64,000 nt of DNA from Streptomyces sp. GESEQ-4 (GCF_017948455.1 NZ_JAFFSU010000001.1:1054001-1118000); one strand, 5' to 3'; positions 8,254-16,770 are shown, numbered from the stretch's first letter. Numbers and translations are program-made. Notes: generated from the sequence alone by a model not told the origin.

Positions 8254-8269
8254 GGGAGAAAAGTCTCCC
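8254..8269. promoter_or_regulatory. Candidate MmyB-regulator operator, copy 2
   Basis: GGGAG-AAAAGT-CTCCC, extendable to 6-bp arms (GGGAGA/TCTCCC), lies 17 bases after the cupin stop and 152 bases before the oxidase operon. The preceding AAGGG and the inner AGAA are also shared with the copy at 3184-3199. A half-site ACTCCCCA follows at 8296-8303, matching the half-site over the regulator start. It probably marks a second promoter for the oxidase genes under the same regulator. Confidence 0.6.
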
Positions 8270-8421
8270 TGCCGCCAACGTTGCCGGTGGTGCAAGACTC
8301 CCCATGCGACCAGTCGCCGCTGCAGAAGCGCGCGGTTGCCCGGTTCCCGCGGTGACGACGATCCAGTCTCCCGTCCCCCTGCTGTGTACGGCCGATCCGT
8401 CCGCGATACGAAGGCGTACGT

Positions 8422-9060
8422 ATGTCTACCGAACTCCCTGAATCTGCCGCTCCACCCCCCACCGGAGCCGGCGAGTCCGCCCCCGCGCCCACCCGGCGCA
8501 CGTTCATCGCCACCAGTGCCGCGGTCGGCGGAGCCGTCGTGGCTGGAGGGGCCTTCATCGCCCTCCCGGAGGAGGTGAGCGCGGCGGGGCCGTCGCCCTC
8601 CAGCCGCGTCTCGCTGACGGTCAACGGCACCCGCCGGACCGTGACGGTCGACAACCGCACCTCGCTCCTGGACCTGCTCCGCGAGCACCTCGGCCTCACG
8701 GGCTCGAAGAAGGGCTGCAACGCCGGCGCCTGCGGCGCGTGCACCGTCCTGGTCGACGACCGGCGCGTCAACTCCTGCCTGACCCTGGCGGCGCGTCTGG
8801 AAGGTGCCGAGGTCACCACGATCGAGGGCCTGGCCGACGGCGACGAACTGCACCCTCTCCAGCAGGCGTTCATCGACGAAGACGCCTTCCAGTGCGGCTA
8901 CTGCACGCCCGGCCAGATCGTCTCCGGTGTCGGCTGCATCAAGGAGGGCCACACCGGATCGGCCGAGGAGATCCGGGAGTTCATGAGCGGCAACATCTGC
9001 CGCTGCGGCTGTTACGTGAAAATCGTGCGCGCGGTCGAACAGACCGCGGGCCGGAAGTGA
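8422..9060 (+). CDS. paoA: Tat-exported [2Fe-2S] subunit of molybdenum aldehyde oxidase (PaoA type)
   Basis: 212 residues. The N-terminus has a twin-arginine signal (TRRTFIATSAAVGGAVVAG) after a Ser/Pro-rich stretch. The plant-type [2Fe-2S] domain shows CNAGACGACTVL and NSC, and the second cluster shows QCGYCTPGQ and ICRCGCY. This is the iron-sulfur subunit of xanthine oxidase-family enzymes. The Tat signal on this subunit, together with the gene order FeS-FAD-Mo-XdhC, matches E. coli PaoABC/PaoD (YagTSR/Q), a periplasmic aldehyde oxidase. It carries electrons from molybdenum to FAD. The folded complex would be exported on this signal. The gene symbol is by architecture, not by a search. Confidence 0.85.
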   Translation: MSTELPESAAPPPTGAGESAPAPTRRTFIATSAAVGGAVVAGGAFIALPEEVSAAGPSPSSRVSLTVNGTRRTVTVDNRTSLLDLLREHLGLTGSKKGCNAGACGACTVLVDDRRVNSCLTLAARLEGAEVTTIEGLADGDELHPLQQAFIDEDAFQCGYCTPGQIVSGVGCIKEGHTGSAEEIREFMSGNICRCGCYVKIVRAVEQTAGRK

Positions 9061-9072
9061 GGATCGGCCGCC

Positions 9073-10053
9073 ATGTATCCCTTCTCCTACGCCAAGGTGT
9101 CCGACACCCGTGAGGCCGTCAACGCGGGCCGGAACGGCGGGCGTTACATCGCCGGGGGCACCACGCTGGTCGACCTGATGCGCGAGACCGTCGAACGCCC
9201 CGACACGATCGTCGACATCAGCGACCTGCCACTGCGCGAAGTCAGGGTCACCGAACGCGGAGGCCTGCGCATCGGCGCGCTGGTGAGCATGGCCGAGACG
9301 GCCGCCCACCCCAAGGTGCGCACGCTGTTTCCCGTCATCTCCGAGTCGCTGGAGCTGAGCGCGTCGGCGCAGCTGCGGAACATGGCGACCATCGGCGGCA
9401 ACATCATGCAGCGCACCCGCTGCACGTACTTCCGCGACGTGACCGCCGACTGCAACAAGCGCGACCCCGGCTCGGGATGTGCCGCGCTGGAGGGCGTCAA
9501 CCGTACGCACGCCATCCTCGGCACCTCCGACGACTGCGTTGCCACCCACCCCTCCGACGTCGCCGTGGCCTTCGCGGCACTGGAGGCGCAGGTGCATCTG
9601 CTGGGCCCGGACGGCGAGCGCCACATCCCCTTCGCCGACTTCCTGCTGCGACCGGGCAGCACCCCGAACCGCGAACAGGCCCTCCGCCAGGGCGAGTTGA
9701 TCACCGCCGTAGAGATTCCTGCCCTTCCACGCCCGCTGAAGTCCGGCTATCTGAAGGTGCGCGACCGGCAGTCCTACGAGTTCGCCCTGACCTCCGCGGC
9801 CGTCGCGTTGCACATACGCGGCGGAGTGATCCGCGACGCATACGTCGCCGCCGGAGGCGTAGGCACCGTCCCCTGGAAGCTCTCCGCCGTCGAAGAAGCC
9901 CTCGTCGGTGAACGCCCCTCCGACCGGCTGTGGACCGAGGCCGCCGGCCGCGCCGCCAACGGAGCCCGGCCCCTGCAGCACAACCGCTTCAAGGTCGAGC
10001 TGCTCCAGCGCACCGTCGAACGCCAGCTCCGTACCGTAGGAGACAGCAAATGA
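9073..10053 (+). CDS. paoB: FAD-binding subunit of molybdenum aldehyde oxidase (PaoB type)
   Basis: 326 residues, ATG start 12 bases after the [2Fe-2S] subunit. FAD-binding PCMH-type domain: RYIAGGTTLVDLMRE, then LRNMATIGGNIMQRTRC and the conserved CNKRDPGSGC region that in PaoB-type proteins holds an additional [4Fe-4S] cluster (several Cys at about 118-140). The CO dehydrogenase flavoprotein C-terminal domain follows. It passes electrons from FeS centres to an acceptor. The length is close to E. coli PaoB (318). It overlaps the next gene by 4 bases (ATGA), so expression is coupled. Confidence 0.87.
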   Translation: MYPFSYAKVSDTREAVNAGRNGGRYIAGGTTLVDLMRETVERPDTIVDISDLPLREVRVTERGGLRIGALVSMAETAAHPKVRTLFPVISESLELSASAQLRNMATIGGNIMQRTRCTYFRDVTADCNKRDPGSGCAALEGVNRTHAILGTSDDCVATHPSDVAVAFAALEAQVHLLGPDGERHIPFADFLLRPGSTPNREQALRQGELITAVEIPALPRPLKSGYLKVRDRQSYEFALTSAAVALHIRGGVIRDAYVAAGGVGTVPWKLSAVEEALVGERPSDRLWTEAAGRAANGARPLQHNRFKVELLQRTVERQLRTVGDSK

Positions 10054-12248
10054 GCCCCCAGCCGCAGGCAGCCGTCGGCGCCCCGCTCTCCCGGGTGGAC
10101 GGCCGGCTGAAGGTCACCGGCCAGGCCAAGTACGCCGCCGAGAACGACATCAAAGGCGCCGTCCACGCCGTGATCGTCGACGCGAGCATCGGACGCGGCC
10201 GTATCACCTCCATCGATGCCGCTGACGCCGAGAAGCACCCGGGTGTGCTGCGGGTGATCCACCACCGCAACGCCCCGAAGCTGCCGTACCGCGACAACCC
10301 TGGGTCCAACAACCCTCCGGGGGGCCGACGGCTGCGGGTCTTCCAGGACGACAAGGTCCTCTTTCACGGCCAGCCGGTCGCCGTCGTGGTGGCCACCACC
10401 CTGGAGGCCGCCCAGCACGGCGCGAGCCTGGTCAAGGTCGAGTACGACGCCCAGCAGCCCTCGACCGACCTCGCCGAGGCCGAGCCGGGCGAGCCGACGA
10501 ACTACGCGCGCGGCGACGCGGAAGCCGGCCTGCGCGACGCCGCCGTACGGCTGGACCTGACCTACCAACTGGCGCGCAACCATCACAACCCGATGGAGCC
10601 GCACGCCACCCTCGCCCACTGGGACGGCAACAAGCTCACCGTCTGGGACAAGACCCAGTGGGTGATGGGCACCCACGACGAACTCGCCGCCGTGTTCGGC
10701 CTGCCCGCGGACGCGGTGCGGGTCATCAACCCGTTCGTCGGCGGCGGTTTCGGCAGCGGGCTGCGCTGCTGGCCGCACACCACCGTCGCCGCCCTGGCCG
10801 CGCGGGTGACGAAGCGCCCGGTCAAGCTGGTGCTCAGCCGCCGGCAGATGTACTTCGGCACCGGCTTCCGGCCGGCGTACACGTACCGGCTGCGCCTCGG
10901 CAGTGACCGGCGCGGTCGGCTGACCGCGGCCGTTCACGGTATCGACGCCGAGACGTCCTCGTACGAGACGTTCACCGAGGCGGCTATGGCGCCCGGGCAG
11001 ATGACCTACAGCATGCCCAACGTCAGCCAGGCGTACCGGCAGGTGCCGCTGGATGTGAACACCCCGATCTGGATGCGCGGACCCGGCTTCGCGACGGCGT
11101 CGTTCGCGATCGAGTCGGCCATGGACGAGCTCGCGAACAAGTTGGGCATCGACCCGATCGAGCTGCGGCGGCGCAACGAGCCGGACGAGGACGAGTCGAA
11201 CAACCTGCCGTTCTCCACCCGTCGGCTGCGCGAGTGCTACACGGTCGGGGCCCGGGAGTTCGGCTGGCACCGGCGTTCGTCCCGGCCGCGTTCGCGGCGC
11301 GAGGGCGACTGGCTGATCGGCATGGGCATGGCCACCAGCGTGTACGACCCGGGGCGTTTTCCCGCGGAGGCCCGGGCCCGCCTGGATGCCGATGGCACCG
11401 CTGTGGTCGAGACGGCCACCAGTGACATGGGGCCGGGCACCTACACCTCCCAGACCCAGGTCGCCGCCGACGCGCTCGGGCTGACCATGCGCACGGTCAC
11501 CTTCCGGCTCGGCGACTCGCTGTTTCCGCAGACCGGGCCGCACGGCGGCTCGGCGACCATGGCCAGCGTCGGCACCGCCGTCCTCGACGCCTGCGACAAG
11601 GTGCGGCAGCAGGCGGTCAAGCTGGCCGTGGAGGACCGCGATTCGCCGCTGTACGGAGTGGACGCCGGCGATGTGGTGGTGCGCGGCGGCCGGCTGCATG
11701 TGAAGGGCAACCCGGCGCGCGGTGAGACGTACCAACGGCTACTGGCCCGCAACGACCGCTCCCACCTGGAAGCACGCGGCTCCTACGCCGGGCCGCCGAC
11801 TCCCGCGCGGCGCTCCTACCACGCCTACGGCGCGGCCTTCGCCGAGGTCGCCGTGGATGCGACCCTCGGTCTGGTGCGGGTGCGGCGGATGCTCGGCGTG
11901 TACGACGCGGGGCGGATCATCAGCCCCAAGTTGGCTGACAGCCAGGCGATCGGCGGCATCGTGGGCGGTATCGGCGGGGCTCTGCTCGAGCACACGGTCA
12001 CCGACCACCGTGACGGGCGGATCGTGAACGCCAACCTCGCCGACTACCTCGTCCCCGTCAACGCCGATGTCCCCGAGGTCAGGGCGATCTACCTGGACGG
12101 CGAGGACAACGACGGCAACGAGCTCGGCGTCAAGGGGCTCGGCGAGGTCGTCCAGGTGGGTGTGGCGGCCGCGCTCGCCAACGCGGTCTTCAACGCCACC
12201 GGCCGCCGGGTCCGCGAACTGCCCATCACCGCCGAGGCGTTGCTCTGA
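10050..12248 (+). CDS. paoC: Molybdopterin catalytic subunit of aldehyde oxidase (PaoC type)
   Basis: 732 residues from ATG 10050 (ATGA overlap with the FAD subunit), the length of E. coli PaoC. Xanthine oxidase-family large subunit: GxxAEN-type N-terminal hammerhead domain, then the Mo-cofactor domains with GGGFGSGLRCWP, MRGPGFATASFAIES and GPHGGSATMASVG. The C-terminal GVKGLGEVV places the conserved catalytic Glu about 30 residues from the end. It should hydroxylate aldehydes to carboxylic acids using water as oxygen source. It has no signal of its own and would travel with the Tat-bearing FeS subunit. The substrate is unknown; aromatic aldehydes are typical for PaoABC. Confidence 0.87.
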   Translation: MSPQPQAAVGAPLSRVDGRLKVTGQAKYAAENDIKGAVHAVIVDASIGRGRITSIDAADAEKHPGVLRVIHHRNAPKLPYRDNPGSNNPPGGRRLRVFQDDKVLFHGQPVAVVVATTLEAAQHGASLVKVEYDAQQPSTDLAEAEPGEPTNYARGDAEAGLRDAAVRLDLTYQLARNHHNPMEPHATLAHWDGNKLTVWDKTQWVMGTHDELAAVFGLPADAVRVINPFVGGGFGSGLRCWPHTTVAALAARVTKRPVKLVLSRRQMYFGTGFRPAYTYRLRLGSDRRGRLTAAVHGIDAETSSYETFTEAAMAPGQMTYSMPNVSQAYRQVPLDVNTPIWMRGPGFATASFAIESAMDELANKLGIDPIELRRRNEPDEDESNNLPFSTRRLRECYTVGAREFGWHRRSSRPRSRREGDWLIGMGMATSVYDPGRFPAEARARLDADGTAVVETATSDMGPGTYTSQTQVAADALGLTMRTVTFRLGDSLFPQTGPHGGSATMASVGTAVLDACDKVRQQAVKLAVEDRDSPLYGVDAGDVVVRGGRLHVKGNPARGETYQRLLARNDRSHLEARGSYAGPPTPARRSYHAYGAAFAEVAVDATLGLVRVRRMLGVYDAGRIISPKLADSQAIGGIVGGIGGALLEHTVTDHRDGRIVNANLADYLVPVNADVPEVRAIYLDGEDNDGNELGVKGLGEVVQVGVAAALANAVFNATGRRVRELPITAEALL

Positions 12249-12268
12249 TCCCAGCACCCCACAGGCCG

Positions 12269-12304
12269 GTCCGGCAGCAGCTCCCCCGTACGGCTGCCGG
12301 ACCT
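12269..12304. terminator. Hairpin between the Mo subunit and XdhC genes
   Basis: GGTCCGGCAGC and GCTGCCGGACC are perfect 11-bp arms around a 14-base loop, 20 bases after the Mo-subunit stop. It may partly terminate or stabilise the structural-gene mRNA relative to the maturation gene. Confidence 0.5.
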
Positions 12305-12399
12305 ACCAGGGCCGCCGCCGCCCATACGCTCCCCGTCGGCGCGGCGGCGGCCCACCCCACCCTCATCGCGAACCACGAGAACAACGGAGAACAACGGCC

Positions 12400-13608
12400 G
12401 TGCTGAACATCGCGGAGACACTGCACCGTTGGTGCCGCGAAGGCCGTCCCTTCGCCCTGGCCACCGTCGTCGACGTCACCGGCAGCTCCCCTCTGCCCAC
12501 CGGCACGTCGGTCGCGGTGGACGCCGACGGCAACGCGGTCGGCAGCATCTCCGGTGGCTGCGTCGAAGGAGCCGTCTACGAGCTGTGCCGGCAGGTGCTG
12601 CACGATCGTGGCGCCCCGCAGCGCGCCTGGTTCGGGTACTCCGACGACGACGCCTTCGCCGTCGGCCTGACCTGCGGCGGCGAACTCGACGTGCTCGTCC
12701 GGCGCGTCGATCCCGCCACCGACCCCCATTTCGGGACCGCCCTGGACGACATCGTCCGAGGCAGGCCGACTGCCGTGGCGCAGGTCGTCGACGGCCCCCA
12801 CGACCTGGTGGGCCGCACGCTGTGTGTCCTTGCCGACGGCACCGCCTCGTACGGAACCCTGGACGGAGGGCCGACGGACCGCGCGGTGACCGCACAGGCG
12901 GGCGCCCTGCTCCGGTCGGGACGTACCGCCCGGATCGAGCTTGGCGGAGACGCCGCCACCTGTCCGGACCGGCTGTCCGTCCTCGTGCATGTGGCCGCGT
13001 CCCGTCCCCGCATGCTGATCTTCGGCGCCGTCGACTTCGCCGCCGCGCTCAGCCAGGCCGGCCGCTTCCTGGGCTACCACGTCACCGTGTGCGACGCCCG
13101 CCCCGTCTTCGCCACCGAGGCACGCTTTCCGCATGCCGACGAGGTCGTGGTCGACTGGCCCCACCGCTATCTGAAGAACACGGCCGTGGACGCCCGTACC
13201 GCCGTCTGCGTCCTCACCCACGACGCCAAGTTCGACATCCCCCTGCTGCGCCTCGCCCTCGATCTGCCCGTCGGCTACGTCGGGGCCATGGGATCGCGGC
13301 GCACCCACGAACAGCGTCTTCGCCTCCTGCGCGAGGCGGGCATGTCCGACGAACACTTCGCCCGCCTGCACTCGCCGATCGGCCTGGACCTCGGAGCGCA
13401 CACACCCGAGGAGACGGCCGTCTCCATCGCGGCGGAGATCATCGCCTCCGCCAACCTCGCGAGCGGCACGCCACTCTCCCGAGGAGCGGGCCCGATCCAC
13501 CGTCCGGTGCCCGTCCTGCCCACCCCAGGGCTCGACGAGGCGGCGGTTCGTGTCTGCCCATTGCGCGAAGAAGAGCGAGGGTCCATCATCAGGAATCCTG
13601 TTAGTTAA
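12400..13608 (+). CDS. paoD: XdhC/CoxI-family molybdenum cofactor maturation protein (PaoD type)
   Basis: 402 residues from GTG 12400. The N-terminal XdhC/CoxI domain shows TVVDVTGSSPLPTGT and ISGGCVEGAV, and the C-terminal Rossmann-like XdhC domain shows LIFGAVDFAAAL, VCDARPVFAT and YVGAMGSRRTHEQRL. Proteins of this family bind Mo-cofactor and insert the sulfurated form into xanthine oxidase-family enzymes. The position right after the catalytic subunit matches PaoD in E. coli. It is cytoplasmic and should act before Tat export. The gap of 151 bases with a hairpin suggests a different expression level from the subunits. Confidence 0.85.
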   Translation: MLNIAETLHRWCREGRPFALATVVDVTGSSPLPTGTSVAVDADGNAVGSISGGCVEGAVYELCRQVLHDRGAPQRAWFGYSDDDAFAVGLTCGGELDVLVRRVDPATDPHFGTALDDIVRGRPTAVAQVVDGPHDLVGRTLCVLADGTASYGTLDGGPTDRAVTAQAGALLRSGRTARIELGGDAATCPDRLSVLVHVAASRPRMLIFGAVDFAAALSQAGRFLGYHVTVCDARPVFATEARFPHADEVVVDWPHRYLKNTAVDARTAVCVLTHDAKFDIPLLRLALDLPVGYVGAMGSRRTHEQRLRLLREAGMSDEHFARLHSPIGLDLGAHTPEETAVSIAAEIIASANLASGTPLSRGAGPIHRPVPVLPTPGLDEAAVRVCPLREEERGSIIRNPVS

Positions 13609-13634
13609 ACCTTGCATCGATTGGTGACCCAGCC

Positions 13635-14528
13635 ATGCCATTGAGCCCGAAGATCCAGGCCAGAGGGGTCCAACTGCTGCTCGGCCGCATGATGGCGCGC
13701 GTCCACAAGGACCTGCGCTTCGCGGACATCCCGAAGCGCACCGAAGCACTCGTGGTGGAGACCGGCGCCGGCCCGGTGCCCTGCACGGTCTACCGCCCGT
13801 CGGCCGACACCACTACTCCGGCTCCCGTGTACGTCAACTTCCACGGCGGTGGATTCGTGATCGGCCGCCCGGAGCAGGACGACCACATCTGCCGTTACAT
13901 AGCCGCCACGGCCGGCTGTGTCGTGATCAACGTGGACTACGCCGTCGCCCCGCAGCGACCCTTCCCCGTGCCTGTCACCCAGGCGTACGACGTCACGGCG
14001 TGGGTCGCCGAGAACGGCGCCGCCCACGACTGGGACGGCTCGCGCCTTGCCGTGGGTGGACACAGCGCCGGGGCCAACCTGACGGCCGTGGTCTGCCACA
14101 TGGCCCGGGACCGCGGCACCTTCTCGCCCCGGCTCCAGATCATCGACTCCGCAGTGCTCGACCAGGTCGCCGACCCGGCCACCAAGCAGTCCCTCATCGC
14201 CAAGCCGCTGCTCAGCCCCCAGATCATGCGGATCTTCACGGCCGCCTACGTCCCCGACCCCGCCGACCGTGCCGACCCCCTCGCCTCGCCCGCCCTGGCC
14301 GATGACCTCGCCGGGCTCCCTCCCGCCCTGGTCATCACCGCGGAGAACGACCGTCTGCGCGACGAGGGCGACGCCTACGCCAAGGCCCTGGAGGCCGCCG
14401 GCGTTCCGGTCACCCACCGTGTCTTCGAGGGAGTCGACCACTACTTCACCCACACCGGTCCGGTACCGGAGGGGAAAGCGGCCATCGACATGATGGCCAC
14501 CACCTTGCGCACCGCACTCAGCGTCTGA
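13635..14528 (+). CDS. Alpha/beta hydrolase, HSL-type esterase
   Basis: 297 residues, ATG 26 bases after the XdhC gene. Hormone-sensitive-lipase family features: oxyanion loop NFHGGGFVIG, nucleophile elbow GGHSAGAN, Asp region ENDRLRDEG, and catalytic His in FEGVDHYF. No signal peptide, so cytoplasmic. It likely hydrolyses short-chain esters or lactones and may feed alcohols or aldehydes into the neighbouring oxidoreductases. Co-transcription with the oxidase genes is inferred from spacing. Confidence 0.87.
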   Translation: MPLSPKIQARGVQLLLGRMMARVHKDLRFADIPKRTEALVVETGAGPVPCTVYRPSADTTTPAPVYVNFHGGGFVIGRPEQDDHICRYIAATAGCVVINVDYAVAPQRPFPVPVTQAYDVTAWVAENGAAHDWDGSRLAVGGHSAGANLTAVVCHMARDRGTFSPRLQIIDSAVLDQVADPATKQSLIAKPLLSPQIMRIFTAAYVPDPADRADPLASPALADDLAGLPPALVITAENDRLRDEGDAYAKALEAAGVPVTHRVFEGVDHYFTHTGPVPEGKAAIDMMATTLRTALSV

Positions 14529-14584
14529 CCGTCCGAGGGGCCTTCTCGATGTGCCGCCCACCTGCCGGGCACGTCGGCATCTCC

Positions 14585-15040
14585 TCAACTGCCCAGCATT
14601 TTCAGGGTCTGACGGTGCCAGACGACAGGATTGTGGTCGTCGTCGGTCATCATGGCGAGCACGCGCAGCACGATGATGTCGTGATCGCCGGCCGGATAGG
14701 TGTGCTCGACCGTGCACTCGAGCCAGACGGGCGCGCCGTCCAGGAAGATCGCGCCGGACGCTGTTTCCGTCGTGCCGAGGCCGGCGAAGCGGCCCTCCTT
14801 GGTGCGGGAGGCGAGTTGCCGGGCCTTGTCGCTGTGCTCCTCGCCCAGGACAGAGATTCCGATCGTCTGTGCGCGGGTCAGCACCGGCCAGGTCGTCGAG
14901 CTGTGCTGTGCGGCGAAGGAGACCATGGGCGGGTGGTGGGAGATCCCGACGGCGAACGACGACACGATCATGACGGTCGGATCGCCGTGGACGCGGGCCG
15001 CGAGGGCGGCGACTCCTGACGGGAACGCGGAGTCGCAGGC
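14585..15040 (-). pseudogene. Flavin reductase-like domain protein, 5'-truncated
   Basis: The minus-strand frame reads from about 15040 as a flavin reductase domain: FPSGVAALAARV, VMIVSSFAVGISHHPPMVSFAAQ, then GISVLGEEHSDKARQLASR, GAPVWLECTVEHTYPAGDH and a final ML. This is the FMN-binding fold of reductases that supply reduced flavin to monooxygenases. Upstream the frame stays open to a TGA near 15180 but has no plausible start codon or ribosome site, and the ATG at 14971 would remove the first strand of the fold. I read it as having lost its 5' end, probably when the upstream DUF4235 gene decayed. A functional short form cannot be excluded. Confidence 0.6.
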
Positions 15041-15125
15041 AGGGCTGGGTGTGGACGGCGGGGGAGCCCATCCAGTCGGTGAGCCGGCATCGGCTCCTGG
15101 GCCCGCACCACCAACCGGGCATGCG

Positions 15126-15424
15126 TCAGCCGGTGTTGTGACGGAGGCCGACGGTCGGTCGGCCGGGCCAGGTGCCGGTCAGGCGGCGGGTGGCGGTGGC
15201 GCCGCCACGGTCGACGGCGGCTTTGACGCCGGCGAAGATCGCTCCCTACAGGACGGCTGCCGACACCACCTCGCGCCAGGTGCGGTGCTCGTCGGTGCAT
15301 CCGGGGCGTCCGCCTCGTGCCCGAGCCGCTTCCAGACCTCCTTGAACATCGCGCCGGTCGGCACACCGCTGAGGGCGCCCATGGCCATGCCGACCGGCTA
15401 GTAAGCGACGTTCGACGCGTTCAC
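15126..15424 (-). pseudogene. DUF4235 membrane protein, three inactivating lesions
   Basis: A recognisable DUF4235 gene starts at GTG 15424, overlapping the DUF3618 stop by 4 bases with GGAGG upstream. It reads NASNVAY, then TAG (15398-15400, where family members have Lys), then PVGMAMGALSGVPTGAMFKEV and LGHEADAPDA. One base is missing near 15296; in the restored frame TDEHRTWREVVSAAVL follows, then a second TAG (15246-15248, expected Gln), then GAIFAGVKAAVDRGGA and TRRLTGTWPG to a TGA. Two nonsense codons and a frameshift in one short gene make expression unlikely. The gene order holin-like, DUF3618, DUF4235 is a standard actinobacterial membrane cluster. Confidence 0.75.
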
Positions 15425-15891
15425 CGGTGCCTCCGGGCGCGGCGGATGAGCAGCAGCGCGATGAGCGCACCGGCTGCGGCGAACAGCGGAGTGCGGTTGG
15501 CGCGGGCCACCTGCATACCCTGGCCGGCCTTCTCTCGTACCGGTTCCGGGGCCTTGTCCCGGGCCAGCTCCGCGACGTGCACGGCCTTGTCGTGGACCTG
15601 CTCCGTGGCCGCGGCGGCCTTGGCGCGCACCGGCTCGGGGGTCCTGTCCTGGACCACGTGGGCCGCGTGCGTGGCCTTGTCCTTCAGCTGGGTCCTGACC
15701 TGTGTGGTCTTCTCGGCGACCTGGTGCCTGACGGCCGCTGTCCTCTCCTGGGCGCGGGCCTTGACGTCGGTCTTCGCCGCGAGCGCCTCGACGGTCTCGC
15801 CGAGTTCCTCGCGGGTCGCCTCGACCTGCTCCCGCAGTTGCTCCGAGGAAGGTGCTGTCTCATCGCCCTTGTTCGGCTTGTCCGGGGTCAT
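15421..15891 (-). CDS. DUF3618 family membrane protein
   Basis: 156 residues from ATG 15891, overlapping the upstream gene by 4 bases. The N-terminus has the DUF3618 signature SSEQLREQVEATREELGETVEALAAKTDVKAR. A long charged helical region with repeats of the type DKA...APEPVREKA follows, and one C-terminal transmembrane segment (LFAAAGALIALLLI) ends in a basic tail. The likely topology is a single-span protein with a long amphipathic helix. It forms an operon with the holin-like gene and the decayed DUF4235 gene. The function of the family is unknown; an envelope role is inferred. Confidence 0.85.
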   Translation of the reverse strand: MTPDKPNKGDETAPSSEQLREQVEATREELGETVEALAAKTDVKARAQERTAAVRHQVAEKTTQVRTQLKDKATHAAHVVQDRTPEPVRAKAAAATEQVHDKAVHVAELARDKAPEPVREKAGQGMQVARANRTPLFAAAGALIALLLIRRARRHR

Positions 15892-16307
15892 CGGTGTGCC
15901 TTCTCCTTGATCTCGGCCATATCGGCCTTGACGCTCTCCATGGTCTGCTCGGGCCTCGGCGGGGATGCCTGGCTGATCTGCCGCTTCCCGAGCGCCGCCA
16001 TCAGCGCGGTGACGGCGGCCAGGACGCCGGTGACGATCAGAGCCGCCACCCACACATCCATGGCGAGGGACAGAGCGGCGATCACGGTGGCCACCAGTGC
16101 CTGCAGGGTGAGCACGCCCATCAGCCCGGCGCCGCCGAACAGGCCGCCGCCCCTGCCGAACCGCTTGCCCTTCTCGGTCATCTCCGCCTGCGCCAGGCGC
16201 ATCTCGTCACGGACCAGTTGAGACAGCTGCCGCGAGGCACGCTGGACCAGGTCACCCACCGGTTCCTGCGCTCCGCTGCCCGGGCGGGGGGAACCATCTG
16301 CTGTCAT
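15888..16307 (-). CDS. Holin-superfamily-III-like membrane protein
   Basis: 139 residues. N-terminal amphipathic segment (VGDLVQRASRQLSQLVRDE, then MRLAQAEM), a Gly-rich linker and two transmembrane segments (about 58-82 and 86-108), followed by a charged tail. This matches the Phage_holin_3_6 type proteins widespread in actinobacterial chromosomes, where they are not phage genes. First gene of the three-gene membrane operon. Function unknown. Confidence 0.8.
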   Translation of the reverse strand: MTADGSPRPGSGAQEPVGDLVQRASRQLSQLVRDEMRLAQAEMTEKGKRFGRGGGLFGGAGLMGVLTLQALVATVIAALSLAMDVWVAALIVTGVLAAVTALMAALGKRQISQASPPRPEQTMESVKADMAEIKEKAHR

Positions 16308-16435
16308 GAGTGCTCACCTTCCTTGGGGCTGTCCTCGGGGTGGGGCTGCCCGGGGTGACCGAGCGGCCGGCTCTGCTTCCACCGTCTGATCGGCTGTCCG
16401 GGTACCCCGCCCGGGTCAGCACGCATCACCTCCCG

Positions 16436-16770
16436 TCAGAGCAGCCGTCGCCACGGCAGATGGGGCGCGGCCCGTACCGGGGCGGCCGCGGCCAGCCCGG
16501 CGCGACGGCGTCCGCGAAGGCGACGGCCGCGGCGGTGTGCCCCGAGGGGAACGACGAGCTGTCCGGGCGCTCCCGGAGTTCCTCCGGCGGGACCCATTCC
16601 CGGGGTGGCCGACGCCGTCGAATGGCTGTGGCCGTCGCCCACCACAGCTTGGTGTGCTCGGCAGGCTCCCGCACCGCCGGCGCGAGCCGCCGCACCCAGG
16701 GTGGCCCCGACCCGATCGTCCGCCTGGCCAGCCGGCGGTCCCCATCGTGAAGATCCGCCATCGTTCCCAT
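16436..16770 (-). pseudogene. PAP2 phosphatase, internally deleted and truncated
   Basis: The minus-strand frame starts DLHDGDRRLARRTIGSG, continues EHTKLWWATATA, then jumps to IRRRRPPREWVPPEE and DSSSFPSGHTAAAVAFADAV. The KxxxxxxRP-like and PSGH motifs of PAP2 phosphatases are present. Compared with family members, about 35-40 residues between WWATAT and the first motif are missing, and after APGWP the frame shifts and stops without the third motif (SRxxxxxHxxxD). It is therefore unlikely to be active. It sits between the holin operon and the BrkB-type gene, all on the minus strand. Confidence 0.6.

Noticed and set aside
7807..9981. Long minus-strand open frame opposite the oxidase subunits
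   Set aside because: It is antisense to well-supported genes and arises from high-GC codon structure; no homology or ribosome site.
9774..11735. 653-codon minus-strand open frame opposite the Mo subunit
   Set aside because: Low-complexity Gly/Arg/His composition typical of a shadow frame; the plus-strand enzyme motifs are decisive.
15888..16307. Holin-like gene as evidence of a prophage
   Set aside because: This family is a normal part of actinobacterial chromosomal membrane clusters with DUF3618 and DUF4235; no phage genes are nearby.
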